From Labedella phragmitis (GTDB lineage Bacteria > Actinomycetota > Actinomycetes > Actinomycetales > Microbacteriaceae): DNA of 64,000 nucleotides. The notes below the pieces were generated by a model, which saw only the letters and a program-made list of their open reading frames with translations, made no database searches and was not told the DNA's origin. How positions within the stretch are numbered: position 1 is the stretch's first letter; the number at the start of each line of letters is the position of its first letter. The DNA is taken from contig NZ_RZNB01000004.1 of NCBI RefSeq assembly GCF_004078635.1, forward strand, positions 1 through 64,000, given 5' to 3'. The position numbers and the translations under genes were made by a program. Shown here in pieces: positions 1 through 6,923 of this stretch.

Positions 1-376
1 CTGCGGCGATGTGCCGGTGGGTGGGGGCGAGGACGGAACCGGTCGGCGACAACATCGGGGTCACAGCTTCACCGACACGGATACGGTTCTTCGCTGTACC
101 GACCGATACCCCGGTGAGTGCGGCGAGTCCTTCTTCCGCGGTGGCGTGACCGAGCTGGCCGAACGTGTCGACGGGACCGCCCGAGCGGGACTTCGCGTCG
201 CCCGCGAGACGGTGGCGGAGAGCGTCGACGACGCGACCGAGGGACTCGACCTCGGTGAGAAGAGTGAGGTAATCGTCACCGGAAAGGCGGCCGGGGACGA
301 GAGCGCCGAGGGGCGCGGCGAGTTCGTCGACCGCGTGCGCGATCGCGACTCGAAGCTGCGTCTCGTGTTCCCCCAT
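1..376 (-). CDS. DUF222 (13E12 repeat) protein, N-terminal part, truncated by window edge
   Basis: Reading leftward from an ATG at 376 there is an open frame of about 125 codons that runs off the left edge. It begins MGEHETQLRVAIAHAVDEL and contains the segment LSGDDYLTLLTEVESLGR. This helical, Leu/Ala-rich pattern resembles the DUF222 region of the actinobacterial 13E12-repeat family, which usually ends in an HNH nuclease domain; that part would lie outside the window. The frame stays open upstream of 376 with GTG codons near 407-409 and 422-424, and no clear ribosome-binding site marks any of them, so the start is uncertain. Such proteins are often present in many copies per genome. The family call rests on pattern recognition only. 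Confidence 0.6.
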   Translation of the reverse strand, partial: MGEHETQLRVAIAHAVDELAAPLGALVPGRLSGDDYLTLLTEVESLGRVVDALRHRLAGDAKSRSGGPVDTFGQLGHATAEEGLAALTGVSVGTAKNRIRVGEAVTPMLSPTGSVLAPTHRHIAA

Positions 377-562
377 AGGAACAGTGAACAGCACACCACC
401 GACATTCACCCGGAGAGTCACCCCAGGGTGGAAAAGCCGGTGGGCAGCCGTTTCGTGGACGACGGTCAGGCTCAGGATGACGCCCTCCGTCAGGCTCAGG
501 GACCGTGGGGGCGGAGTCCGTCGAGCTTCTGCTTCGCGAATCGCCCGAAGTCGCCCAGGAGG

Positions 563-609
563 GTGACCAATTGCGTGACACGGTGATATAGTTGACGCTC
601 GCCAACTAT
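563..609 (+). promoter_or_regulatory. Promoter with MarR-type operator for the efflux operon
   Basis: A perfect 7-bp inverted repeat, ATAGTTG (588-594) and CAACTAT (603-609) separated by 8 bp, lies 14 bp before the start codon of the DHA2 transporter. A -10-like TATAGT (587-592) overlaps its left arm, and GTGACC (563-568) could be the -35 at 18-bp spacing. A repressor bound here would cover the -10 and start site. The MarR gene is the second gene of the same operon, the usual arrangement for autorepressed drug-efflux operons. Confidence 0.65.
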
Positions 610-622
610 TGACGGGAGACAG

Positions 623-2392
623 ATGTCACGCGGGGACGAGAGCGCGAAGCGCACCACGAACACACCGGCCACGAGCGCCGCGCCGGAGGGCTCGCCCGAC
701 GGCTCCATGAACCACCGCCAGGTACTGCAGGCCCTCTCGGGGCTGCTCCTCGGCATGTTCGTGTCGATCCTCGCGGGAACCGTCGTCTCGACGTCGCTCC
801 CGCTCATCATCTCCGAACTGAAGGGCGATCAGTCCGCGTACACGTGGGTCGTCACCGCGACGCTCCTCGCGACCACCGTGTCCACTCCCCTGTGGGGCAA
901 GTTCGCCGACCTCTTCAACCGCAAGCTGCTCATCCAGCTCGCGCTCGGACTCTTCGTCCTCGGTTCCGCGGCCGCCGGTTTCGCCCAGAACACCGACTGG
1001 CTCATCGTCTTCCGGGTCTTCCAGGGCCTCGGCGGTGGTGGCCTCGCAGCGCTCAGCCAGATCATCATGGCCGACATCATCAGCCCGCGTGAGCGCGGCC
1101 GCTACGCCGGACTCTTCGGCGGCGTCATGGCCGTCGGCACGGTCGGAGGCCCGCTTCTCGGCGGCCTCATCACCGACGCGTTCGGTTGGCGCTGGAACTT
1201 CTTCGTGGCGCTCCCGGTCGCGATCATCGCGATCATCATGCTCCAGGCCACGCTGCACCTCCCGAAGCGAGCCAAGCGCAAGGTCACGATCGACTACGCG
1301 GGTGCCGTGCTCATCGCGGGCGGCGTCTCGCTCTTCCTCATCTGGATGTCGATGGCCGGCAAGCAGTTCGACTGGATGTCCCTCGAGACCCTCACCATGG
1401 TGACGGGCGCCATCGTGCTCCTCGTCGCGGCCGTGATCGTCGAGCTCAAGGCCAAGGAACCGATCATCCCGCTGTCGATGTTCCGCAACCGCACCTTCAC
1501 CCTCGCGGTCGTCGCGAGCATCTCCGTCGGCGTCTCGATGTTCGGCACGGCCGTCTTCCTCGCCCAGTACATGCAGTTGGCCCGCGGCGCCACACCGACG
1601 CAGTCCGGCCTCCTCACGATCCCGATGATGGCCGGCCTCCTCATCGCCTCGGCCTTCTTCGGCTCGCTCATCAGCAAGCGCGGTCACTGGAAGGCGATCA
1701 TGGTGACCGGCGGTGTGCTCGCCGTCGTCGGAACCGCTCTCCTCAGCACGCTCCACTACGACACCCCGTTCGTACTCGTCGCGATCTACATGTTCGTCCT
1801 CGGCGCGGGCCTCGGCATGCTCATGCAGAACCTCGTGCTCGTCGTGCAGAACTCGATCGAGGTGCGCAACCTCGGCGTCGCGACGAGCGCCGTGACGTTC
1901 TTCCGCAGCCTCGGCGGCACCGTCGGCGTCTCCGTCCTCGGCTCCATCCTCGGCACGGTCGTGGCCGACGGCATCAAGGACGGCATCGCCGACCTCGCCC
2001 CTGAGCAGCAGGCCGCGGCGGCCCAGGCCCTCGGCAGCGGCACGATCCCGCAGGTCAACCAGCTCCCGGAGGCGATCCGAGTCGTCGTCGAGAGCGCGTA
2101 CGGCACGGGCGTCGGGCAGGTCTTCTTCTACAGCGTCCCGCTCGCGATCATCACCCTCATCGCCGTCGCCTTCCTGCCGAACGCCCGCCTCGGTACGCTG
2201 AACGCGGTGCAGTTGAAGAACGAGAAGGGCGGCGCCGCGACGGAGTCCGGGGCGCCGAGTGAGCTCGTGGTCGCGGAGGACGCGCTCATCGACGTCTCGA
2301 CGGCGTCGGTCGCCCTCCCCCCGGTCGGCACCTCGCACCCCGACGGCCGGCGGTCCGACGACGAGAGCCCTGACGGAGGCCGATCGCGATGA
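623..2392 (+). CDS. DHA2-family MFS multidrug exporter (14 TM type)
   Basis: This is a 589-residue integral membrane protein of the drug:H+ antiporter-2 family (EmrB/QacA type), expected to expel drugs or toxic metabolites using the proton gradient. After a hydrophilic 30-residue N-terminus come many hydrophobic helices. Motif A (GKFADLFNRK, residues 92-101) follows helix 2, and a Gly-rich motif C (GGPLLGGLITDAFGW) marks helix 5, an antiporter signature. The C-terminal 70 residues are hydrophilic and cytosolic. The ATG at 623 follows GGGAGA at good spacing. It overlaps the downstream marR gene by 4 bp, so the two are translationally coupled, and the palindrome at 588-609 suggests repression by that MarR protein. 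The substrate cannot be read from the sequence. Confidence 0.88.
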   Translation: MSRGDESAKRTTNTPATSAAPEGSPDGSMNHRQVLQALSGLLLGMFVSILAGTVVSTSLPLIISELKGDQSAYTWVVTATLLATTVSTPLWGKFADLFNRKLLIQLALGLFVLGSAAAGFAQNTDWLIVFRVFQGLGGGGLAALSQIIMADIISPRERGRYAGLFGGVMAVGTVGGPLLGGLITDAFGWRWNFFVALPVAIIAIIMLQATLHLPKRAKRKVTIDYAGAVLIAGGVSLFLIWMSMAGKQFDWMSLETLTMVTGAIVLLVAAVIVELKAKEPIIPLSMFRNRTFTLAVVASISVGVSMFGTAVFLAQYMQLARGATPTQSGLLTIPMMAGLLIASAFFGSLISKRGHWKAIMVTGGVLAVVGTALLSTLHYDTPFVLVAIYMFVLGAGLGMLMQNLVLVVQNSIEVRNLGVATSAVTFFRSLGGTVGVSVLGSILGTVVADGIKDGIADLAPEQQAAAAQALGSGTIPQVNQLPEAIRVVVESAYGTGVGQVFFYSVPLAIITLIAVAFLPNARLGTLNAVQLKNEKGGAATESGAPSELVVAEDALIDVSTASVALPPVGTSHPDGRRSDDESPDGGRSR

Positions 2393-2946
2393 CGATGCCG
2401 GAGGTCGACGGCGGCACGCAGGACACGAGCGCGGAGAGCTCGTCCCCGATCCACGAGGTCGAAGAGCAGATGAGCGTGCTCGCGGGCAAGATCCGCGTGA
2501 GCATCCGCAACGCGGCCGCCGCCGTCGACCCGTCGCTTCAGCCGTTCGGGCTCAAGATGCTCCGCATCCTCGAGCGGCACGGCCCCGTGCACGCGGGGGC
2601 GGCGGCGGAGATGCTCTCGGTCGACCGCACCGCGATCAGCCGGCAGTCGCGTCAGCTCGAGGACCTGGGTCTCGTCGCGACACGTGCCGACACCGAGGAT
2701 CGACGGGCCCGCTTCATCGAGTTGACGGACCTCGGTCGCGAACGGCTCCGCAACGCCGGGCCCACGGGTTTCAACTCGCTCCAGCGCGTGCTCGGCGAGT
2801 GGAGCGACGACGACCTCCGGCAGTTCGCGGGCTACCTCGCACGCTGGGTGGAGGGCTGGGATGCTCTCGACGCGGAGACGGGAATCTCGGACGAGGCCGA
2901 GGCCGAGGCTGAGGCCGAGGGCCCGGCGTCCTCCGACGACGCCTGA
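2389..2946 (+). CDS. MarR-family transcriptional regulator
   Basis: A 185-residue protein with a MarR winged helix-turn-helix. The recognition region reads AAEMLSVDRTAISRQSRQLE (about residues 71-90) and is followed by the wing with DTEDRRARFIELTDLGRE. The C-terminus is a low-complexity run of alternating Glu-Ala encoded by GAGGCC hexamers. Its ATG overlaps the stop of the exporter gene (ATGA), giving a two-gene operon. It most likely represses the operon through the inverted repeat at 588-609 and is released by a ligand of the pump; this is inferred from the arrangement typical of MarR family members. It is convergent with the next gene, with only 14 bp between stops. Confidence 0.88.
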   Translation: MTMPEVDGGTQDTSAESSSPIHEVEEQMSVLAGKIRVSIRNAAAAVDPSLQPFGLKMLRILERHGPVHAGAAAEMLSVDRTAISRQSRQLEDLGLVATRADTEDRRARFIELTDLGRERLRNAGPTGFNSLQRVLGEWSDDDLRQFAGYLARWVEGWDALDAETGISDEAEAEAEAEGPASSDDA

Positions 2947-2960
2947 CCCTCTTCTGCGCA

Positions 2961-3383
2961 TCACCTGACGGACTGGATGAGTTCGAGCAGCGCCTCGCCG
3001 TACGCCTCGGCCGCGTGGTCGCTCGAATAGGTGCGCTCCTCACCGTCGATGCGCGCCGTGACGGTGTAGAGGGTCCGTCCGCGCAGACCCTCCTGCACGC
3101 GGGTGAGGGAGACGAACGCGCTTCGCAGCAGTTCGCGGAGCTGGTCCTCGCGCGGCAACCAGAGCGCGTCGTCGAGAGCGACCGAATCGAGGGCCCACTC
3201 CGTCGTGCCGTTGAAGCCGAGGATCGTCCCGCTCGGGTACTGGTGCGGTTCGATCGTCATGTCGCTCACGGTGAAGACGTCGCCTTCGAAGTCGTCGCGA
3301 GCGATCTGGAAGGCGTCGCCCGACGACGGCGCCCACGTGAGGCCGGCGGTGCGGAGGCGGGAGGCGAGGGCGGTGGAGATCAT
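2961..3383 (-). CDS. Conserved hypothetical protein, 140 aa
   Basis: An open frame from an ATG at 3383 to a TGA at 2961 encodes 140 residues starting MISTALASRLRTAGLTW and containing GFNGTTEWALDSV and LWLPREDQLRELL. It has no signal peptide or membrane segment. Proteins like this are common in Microbacteriaceae and I recall them being labelled CpaE pilus protein in databases; there is no ATPase motif to support that name, so I would not use it. The longer frame extending upstream across the IS element is a shadow. Before IS insertion this gene lay downstream of hmuO in the same orientation, separated by the hairpin at 3412-3449. Confidence 0.65.
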   Translation of the reverse strand: MISTALASRLRTAGLTWAPSSGDAFQIARDDFEGDVFTVSDMTIEPHQYPSGTILGFNGTTEWALDSVALDDALWLPREDQLRELLRSAFVSLTRVQEGLRGRTLYTVTARIDGEERTYSSDHAAEAYGEALLELIQSVR

Positions 3384-3411
3384 GTCCCCATCCTGGTGTG
3401 TGCAGCGGGGA

Positions 3412-3449
3412 TTCCGCTGAGTCGGCGGTGCGACGCCGACCCAGCGGAA
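3412..3449 (-). terminator. Strong hairpin, likely the original hmuO terminator
   Basis: Two 16-nt arms, TTCCGCTGAGTCGGCG and CGCCGACCCAGCGGAA, pair with one mismatch around a 6-nt loop. There is no T-run, as is usual for hairpins in this genome. It lies 12 bp from the left target duplication of the IS element. With the element removed, it would sit about 12 nt past the hmuO stop codon, so it was probably that gene's terminator. It also lies 28 bp upstream of the start of the 2961-3383 gene. Confidence 0.6.
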
Positions 3450-3461
3450 GAGTGGGAGCGG

Positions 3462-3467
3462 CCTAGT
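3462..3467. repeat. Left target-site duplication CCTAGT
   Basis: CCTAGT directly abuts the left terminal inverted repeat and recurs at 6157-6162 directly after the right one. A 6-bp duplication falls in the range reported for IS481 elements and marks a clean, probably recent insertion. Confidence 0.85.
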
Positions 3468-3492
3468 TGTAGTTCCCCACCAGGTTGTGAAC
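3468..3492 (+). repeat. Left terminal inverted repeat of the IS481 element
   Basis: It begins TGTAGTTCCCC and ends AGGTTGTGAAC. Compared with the reverse complement of 6132-6156, the blocks TGTA, CCCC and AGGTTGTGAAC are identical and two 3-nt blocks differ. The inner 11-bp block is the likely transposase-binding part. Confidence 0.88.
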
Positions 3493-3506
3493 ACTGAAGT
3501 CGGGTG

Positions 3507-3566
3507 ATGATGCGAAAGGATGCGGCGCCGATGCTCGTTTTGGTAGGTTGGGCGAACCGGAAGTAG
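3507..3566 (+). CDS. Possible leader peptide upstream of the passenger exporter
   Basis: A 19-codon frame (MMRKDAAPMLVLVGWANRK, stop TAG) lies in the 143-bp leader between the left inverted repeat and the exporter gene. Small hairpins follow it (GGTT/AACC at 3547-3559 and GTGGC/GCCAC ahead of the exporter RBS). Drug-induced ribosome stalling on short leader peptides controls several exporters and resistance genes, cmlA being one. Here the ribosome-binding site of the small frame is weak, so this is a suggestion only; it could be chance. Confidence 0.3.
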   Translation: MMRKDAAPMLVLVGWANRK

Positions 3567-3635
3567 AAACGCAGCGTCCGACTGCGCGCATACGTGGCCG
3601 TGGGGCCGCCACTTCTCTCTTTTGAGGAGTGTGCT

Positions 3636-5054
3636 ATGCCTGCGAATCGAACCGCCCCGAAGTCGTTGCGTGCTGCAGCGGTGGCTTTGGTTGGCCTGTC
3701 GGCCGTGTTCCTGTTCGAGATGCTCGACAATTCGGTCCTGAACGTCGCGCTTCCCACGATTGGGACCGAGTTGCATGCCTCGACCGCGGCGTTGCAGTGG
3801 GTGACGAGCTCTTACGCTGTGGTGTTCGGCGCGTTGATGCTCGTTTTCGGCGCTCTGGCTGATCGCGCGGGCCGTCGCCGGGTGATGGTCGTCGGTTTGG
3901 TTCTGCTCGGGCTGGCGAGCCTTGCCACCGTGTTCGTGACGACCGCCCCGCAGCTGATCGTCGTGCGGGCGGTGATGGGCGTGGCGGCGGCGATGACAAC
4001 GCCTGGCTCGTTGGCTCTTGCGTTCCGGTTGTTCGAGGAAGAGTCGTTGCGGGTACGTGCGATCACCGTGATTTCGACGGTCGGGCTCGTTGGCCTCGCG
4101 ATCGGGCCCGTGGTCGGCGGCTTCGTCCTGCAGTTCGCGCCGTGGCAGGCGCTGCTGGTCGTGAACGCGCCGATCGCGCTCATCGCCCTCGTCTGCATTC
4201 GTCTCGGGGTGCCCGCCGACCGCCCCGAGGACCTGCACCCGCAGTGCATCGACATTCTCGGTGCGATCCTCGGCACGGCCACGATCGCAATCGCGCTTCT
4301 CGCACCCACCTTGTTCATCTCCGACGCCGGATCCTGGGGCCCGTGGGACGCCACAGCGGCAGCAGTCGTGTCCGGAGTCATGTTTGTGATCCGCGAACGG
4401 ACTGCCGCGCATCCGCTGCTCGAGTTCGCGCTGATTGCCCGCCCCCTCGTCTCCAGCGGGTTGGCGTTCAAGGCCGCGGCGGGCCTCGCGGTCGCGGGAC
4501 TGAGCTATCTCGTCACGCTGCAACTGCAGCTCGACTGGGGATGGACCCCTGCGCAGGCCGCCCTCGGCATGCTCCCACAAGTCGTCGTGCTCATCGCCGG
4601 GGGAACGGTCATCTCGCCGTTGATCAAACGGATCGGCATCGACAACGCCGCCTGGGTGAGCGCAGTCGTGGTCGTCGCGGGCCTCGCTGTCTACGCCGTG
4701 TTCGGCAGGCTCGGGTACGCCTGGATCGCTGTCGCGCTCATGCTCGTCGCCGCGGGGATGCGCATCGTCGGCGTCGTCGCCGGCAACAACGTCATGCGCG
4801 GCCTACCCGCCGACCGCACAACCCTCGGCGCAGCCCTCGTCGACACGGCAAGCGAACTCACCACCGCCATCGGCATCGCCCTCACCGGAACCATCCTCGC
4901 CGCGATCTTCACCGGCAGCATCACCACCCAGCCCTGGACCATCGGACAGATGGCCCAGTTCCGAGCGGCGACGACCCTAGCCGCAACCGCCCTCACCGTC
5001 CTCGCCGCCCTCCTGGTCGCGCTCGGCATCACCCGCGGACGCACACGCCGATGA
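3636..5054 (+). CDS. DHA2-family MFS exporter carried by the IS element
   Basis: A 472-residue, roughly 14-helix MFS antiporter of the DHA2 type. Helix 1 carries MLDNSVLNVALPTIG, the D-x-x-x-x-N-V-A-L-P signature. Motif A (GALADRAGRR, residues 72-81) follows helix 2, and GPVVGGFVLQFAPW marks motif C. The ATG at 3636 follows GAGGAG at good spacing; frames starting further upstream lack this. It lies inside the IS481 element, upstream of and codirectional with the transposase. Codon use in the first third is richer in TTG, GTG and CTT than in neighbouring genes, consistent with recent transfer. A drug-export role is inferred from family and mobile context; the substrate is unknown. Confidence 0.85.
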   Translation: MPANRTAPKSLRAAAVALVGLSAVFLFEMLDNSVLNVALPTIGTELHASTAALQWVTSSYAVVFGALMLVFGALADRAGRRRVMVVGLVLLGLASLATVFVTTAPQLIVVRAVMGVAAAMTTPGSLALAFRLFEEESLRVRAITVISTVGLVGLAIGPVVGGFVLQFAPWQALLVVNAPIALIALVCIRLGVPADRPEDLHPQCIDILGAILGTATIAIALLAPTLFISDAGSWGPWDATAAAVVSGVMFVIRERTAAHPLLEFALIARPLVSSGLAFKAAAGLAVAGLSYLVTLQLQLDWGWTPAQAALGMLPQVVVLIAGGTVISPLIKRIGIDNAAWVSAVVVVAGLAVYAVFGRLGYAWIAVALMLVAAGMRIVGVVAGNNVMRGLPADRTTLGAALVDTASELTTAIGIALTGTILAAIFTGSITTQPWTIGQMAQFRAATTLAATALTVLAALLVALGITRGRTRR

Positions 5055-5136
5055 GTCAATGGATACGCGGAATGTTCGAAGCCCAGGCGAATCCGCGGCG
5101 GCAGAGGCACGCTCACGTCGCATGCGGCAGACGGCA

Positions 5137-5154
5137 CCTCCGTGGGGGCGGAGG
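5137..5154 (+). promoter_or_regulatory. Hairpin sequestering the transposase ribosome-binding site
   Basis: CCTCCG (5137-5142), loop TGGGGG, CGGAGG (5149-5154). The right arm contains GGAGG, the ribosome-binding site 5 nt before the transposase GTG at 5160. Pairing would hide it from ribosomes, a common way for insertion sequences to limit transposase synthesis from read-through transcripts. The hairpin could also end exporter transcripts. Confidence 0.5.
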
Positions 5155-5159
5155 CGCTC

Positions 5160-6161
5160 GTGACTCACGCTAACGCTCCTTTGACGCCGGAAGGACGCCG
5201 GAGGCTTGCAGTCCTCGTCATCGATCGGGGCTGGTCGCTGCGACGGGCCGCCGAACGGTTCCAGTGCTCGCCCGCGACGGCGAAGCGGTGGGCGGACCGG
5301 TATCGAGCAGGTGCCCCATTGACGGATCGCAGCTCGCGTCCTGCGTCGTCGCCCGGCAGGCTGCCGCGGCGGACAGAGCGGCGGATCGTCGCGTTGCGAT
5401 TCACTCACCGGTGGGGGCCGCACCGGATCGCGTATCACCTGCAGCTGCACCGGTCCACGGTGGGGCGGGTGCTGGCCCGTTACCGGATGCCGCTACTGGC
5501 CGCCGTCGACCAGTCCACGGGCCTTCCGGTGCGCAAGCCGAAGCCGGTGCGATACGAGGTCGACCGGCCCGGTCGGCTCGTGCACGTGGACATCAAGAAG
5601 CAGGGCCGGATCCCTGACGGTGGGGGCTGGAGGGTCCACGGACGCGGCTCCGCCCAAGCACGGAAAGCCGCCACGGCTCGCGACCGGGCTGCACAGGCAG
5701 GAACGGGAGCACCGCACGGCTACCGCTACCTGCACCACGCCGTGGACGACTACTCGCGGGTGGCGTACTCGGAGATCCTCGACGACGAACGCAAGGAGAC
5801 CGCCGCCGGCTTCTGGCAGCGGGCGAACGCGTTCTTCCAGAACATCGGGATCACGGTGAGCGCGGTGATGACTGACAATGGCTCCTGCTATCGGTCCCGC
5901 GCATTCGCGGACGCCCTTGGCGAGAACGTGAAGCACAAGTGGACAAAGCCATTCCGGCCGCAAACGAACGGGAAAGTCGAACGCTTCAACCGAACCCTCG
6001 CCGCCGAGTGGGCCTACGCGCGACCATACGCCAGCGAGCAGGAACGCGAGGCCACATACGAGACATGGCTGCATCACTACAACCACCATCGACCCCACAC
6101 CGGCATCGACGGCCAAGCACCCTCAGCCCGCGTTCACAACCTCACGGGGCGGTACACCTAG
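5160..6161 (+). CDS. IS481-family DDE transposase
   Basis: A 333-residue transposase. The N-terminus (THANAPLTPEGRRRLAVLV) is typical of IS481 proteins, followed by a helix-turn-helix (SLRRAAERFQCSPATAKRWA). The catalytic domain has D144 (LVHVDIKK), D239 (VMTDNGSCY) and E274 (NGKVERFN), the expected 35-residue D-E spacing, so the enzyme looks intact. The GTG at 5160 is preferred over the GTG at 5142 because of the GGAGG at 5150-5154 and because family members start at the THANAPLT motif. The last codons run through the right inverted repeat, and the TAG stop is completed by the target duplication, overlapping the hmuO stop on the other strand. Confidence 0.92.
   Translation: MTHANAPLTPEGRRRLAVLVIDRGWSLRRAAERFQCSPATAKRWADRYRAGAPLTDRSSRPASSPGRLPRRTERRIVALRFTHRWGPHRIAYHLQLHRSTVGRVLARYRMPLLAAVDQSTGLPVRKPKPVRYEVDRPGRLVHVDIKKQGRIPDGGGWRVHGRGSAQARKAATARDRAAQAGTGAPHGYRYLHHAVDDYSRVAYSEILDDERKETAAGFWQRANAFFQNIGITVSAVMTDNGSCYRSRAFADALGENVKHKWTKPFRPQTNGKVERFNRTLAAEWAYARPYASEQEREATYETWLHHYNHHRPHTGIDGQAPSARVHNLTGRYT
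6132..6156 (-). repeat. Right terminal inverted repeat of the IS481 element
   Basis: Read on the minus strand it begins TGTACCGCCCC and ends AGGTTGTGAAC, matching the left repeat at 19 of 25 positions. It encodes the last residues of the transposase. Confidence 0.88.
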
Positions 6162-6162
6162 T
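6157..6162. repeat. Right target-site duplication CCTAGT
   Basis: This copy of CCTAGT contains, on the minus strand, the TAG stop codon of hmuO. On the plus strand it supplies the transposase TAG stop. Insertion therefore duplicated the hmuO stop and left the gene whole. Confidence 0.85.
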
Positions 6163-6823
6163 CGCCGGACGTCACCGCGCCGAGCTGGTCGAAGATCGCC
6201 GTGTTCGCCTCGAACGCGGCGCGCGCCTCGGTGACGAGCACGTCGCGCTCGATCGCATCGAGTTCCATCGCATCGAGCGCGTCGCGGTAGCCGCGCTTGT
6301 ACGGCACGAGGGCGCCGAGGTCGTCGAAACGGAAGAAGGACAACTGCTCCTCCGTCGCGCCGTAATGACGCCGGAGCATCGTCGCCATGACCTGCCCACC
6401 GGACAGGTCGCCGAGGTACCGGGTGTAGTGGTGGGCGACGAGCCGGATCGGTTCGTCGCGGGCGATGGCTCGGAGGTGCTCGGCATACACCTGCGTGGCG
6501 GGAAGCGCCGGGATCCGCTCGCGCCAGTCGGGAGCGCCGAGCGCGACGAGGTCGGCCTCGATCACGGCCGCCCGGTCGAGACGTCGGTCGTGCAGGACGG
6601 CCGGGTCGGAGTCCGCGACGGCACGGGACTCGAGCGCCGCGTAGACGCGCGCGAACTGTGCGAGATACACGGTGTACGCCGCGAGATCGAGCTTTCCGCC
6701 CATGAGCGCCGTCATGAACGGGCGCGACTCGGCGGCGCGGTGCTGCGCCTCGGTGGTTTCACGGAGAAGAGCGGCGACGCCGAGCGCCGGAGGCTCGACG
6801 ACGGAAGCGATTCGGGTGTCCAT
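6158..6823 (-). CDS. hmuO: Biliverdin-producing heme oxygenase
   Basis: A 221-residue, all-helical cytosolic enzyme that would cleave heme with O2 and reductant to biliverdin, CO and Fe2+. The N-terminal motif LRETTEAQHRAAES contains the proximal heme ligand H28. The distal-helix motif YLGDLSGGQVMATML is the family hallmark. Length is normal (about 215 residues). It is divergent from hmuTUV, and a DtxR-like box lies 18 bp before its start, so iron repression is likely. An IS481 element has inserted exactly at its stop codon; the coding sequence is unchanged but its probable terminator now lies 2.7 kb away. Confidence 0.92.
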   Translation of the reverse strand: MDTRIASVVEPPALGVAALLRETTEAQHRAAESRPFMTALMGGKLDLAAYTVYLAQFARVYAALESRAVADSDPAVLHDRRLDRAAVIEADLVALGAPDWRERIPALPATQVYAEHLRAIARDEPIRLVAHHYTRYLGDLSGGQVMATMLRRHYGATEEQLSFFRFDDLGALVPYKRGYRDALDAMELDAIERDVLVTEARAAFEANTAIFDQLGAVTSGD

Positions 6824-6840
6824 GGCGTCACTCTACGGCA

Positions 6841-6859
6841 AAGGGTAGGTTTACCTAAG
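6841..6859 (-). promoter_or_regulatory. DtxR/IdeR iron box, hmuO side
   Basis: AAAGGGTAGGTTTACCTAA matches 14 of 19 positions of the DtxR consensus TTAGGTTAGGCTAACCTAA. It lies 17-18 bp upstream of the hmuO start. A second box is 32 bp away, so the divergent promoter region appears to have one operator per gene. Confidence 0.65.
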
Positions 6860-6872
6860 TACTTAATCTCGT

Positions 6873-6891
6873 TAGGGTAGGCATACCTTCC
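6873..6891 (+). promoter_or_regulatory. DtxR/IdeR iron box, hmuTUV side
   Basis: TTAGGGTAGGCATACCTTC matches 14 of 19 positions of the DtxR consensus, including TTAGG, TAGGC and ACCT. It lies 32 bp before the GTG start of hmuT and is expected to repress the heme-uptake operon when iron is plentiful. Confidence 0.7.
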
Positions 6892-6923
6892 TTTCCCTCC
6901 TCGTTCGAGAGATCAGCACCGAC

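Larger units (their letters stand above)
3468..6156 (+). mobile_element. IS481-family element with an MFS exporter as passenger gene
   Basis: The element is 2,689 bp. Its ends are 25-bp imperfect inverted repeats (3468-3492 and 6132-6156, 19 of 25 matching) that begin TGTA, as IS481 ends begin TGT, and it is flanked by the 6-bp duplication CCTAGT. Inside are a DHA2 exporter (3636-5054) and an intact IS481 transposase (5160-6161) in the same direction. Ordinary IS481 members are about 1.1 kb with one gene, so this is a transporter-IS. As I recall, IS5564 of Corynebacterium striatum (chloramphenicol exporter cmx) is a precedent. No second transposase copy is present, so it is not a composite of two IS copies. 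Confidence 0.9.

Noticed and set aside
465-500. 12-bp direct repeat GTCAGGCTCAGG at 465 and 489
   Set aside because: Two short copies 24 bp apart upstream of the DUF222 frame; too little to call an element, possibly part of the open upstream frame.
626-2338. 570-codon open frame opposite the DHA2 exporter
   Set aside because: Composition is almost all Arg, Glu, Asp, Gly and Ala, the mirror image of a GC-rich membrane protein gene; no start signal or recognisable domain.
2961-3383. Pilus assembly protein CpaE as a name for the 140-aa protein
   Set aside because: There is no P-loop or receiver domain; length and motifs do not fit CpaE.
3384-4580. Long N-terminal extension of the 2961-3383 gene on the minus strand
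   Set aside because: It would run through the IS element and antisense to the exporter gene; the real gene has its own ATG at 3383 and ends there.
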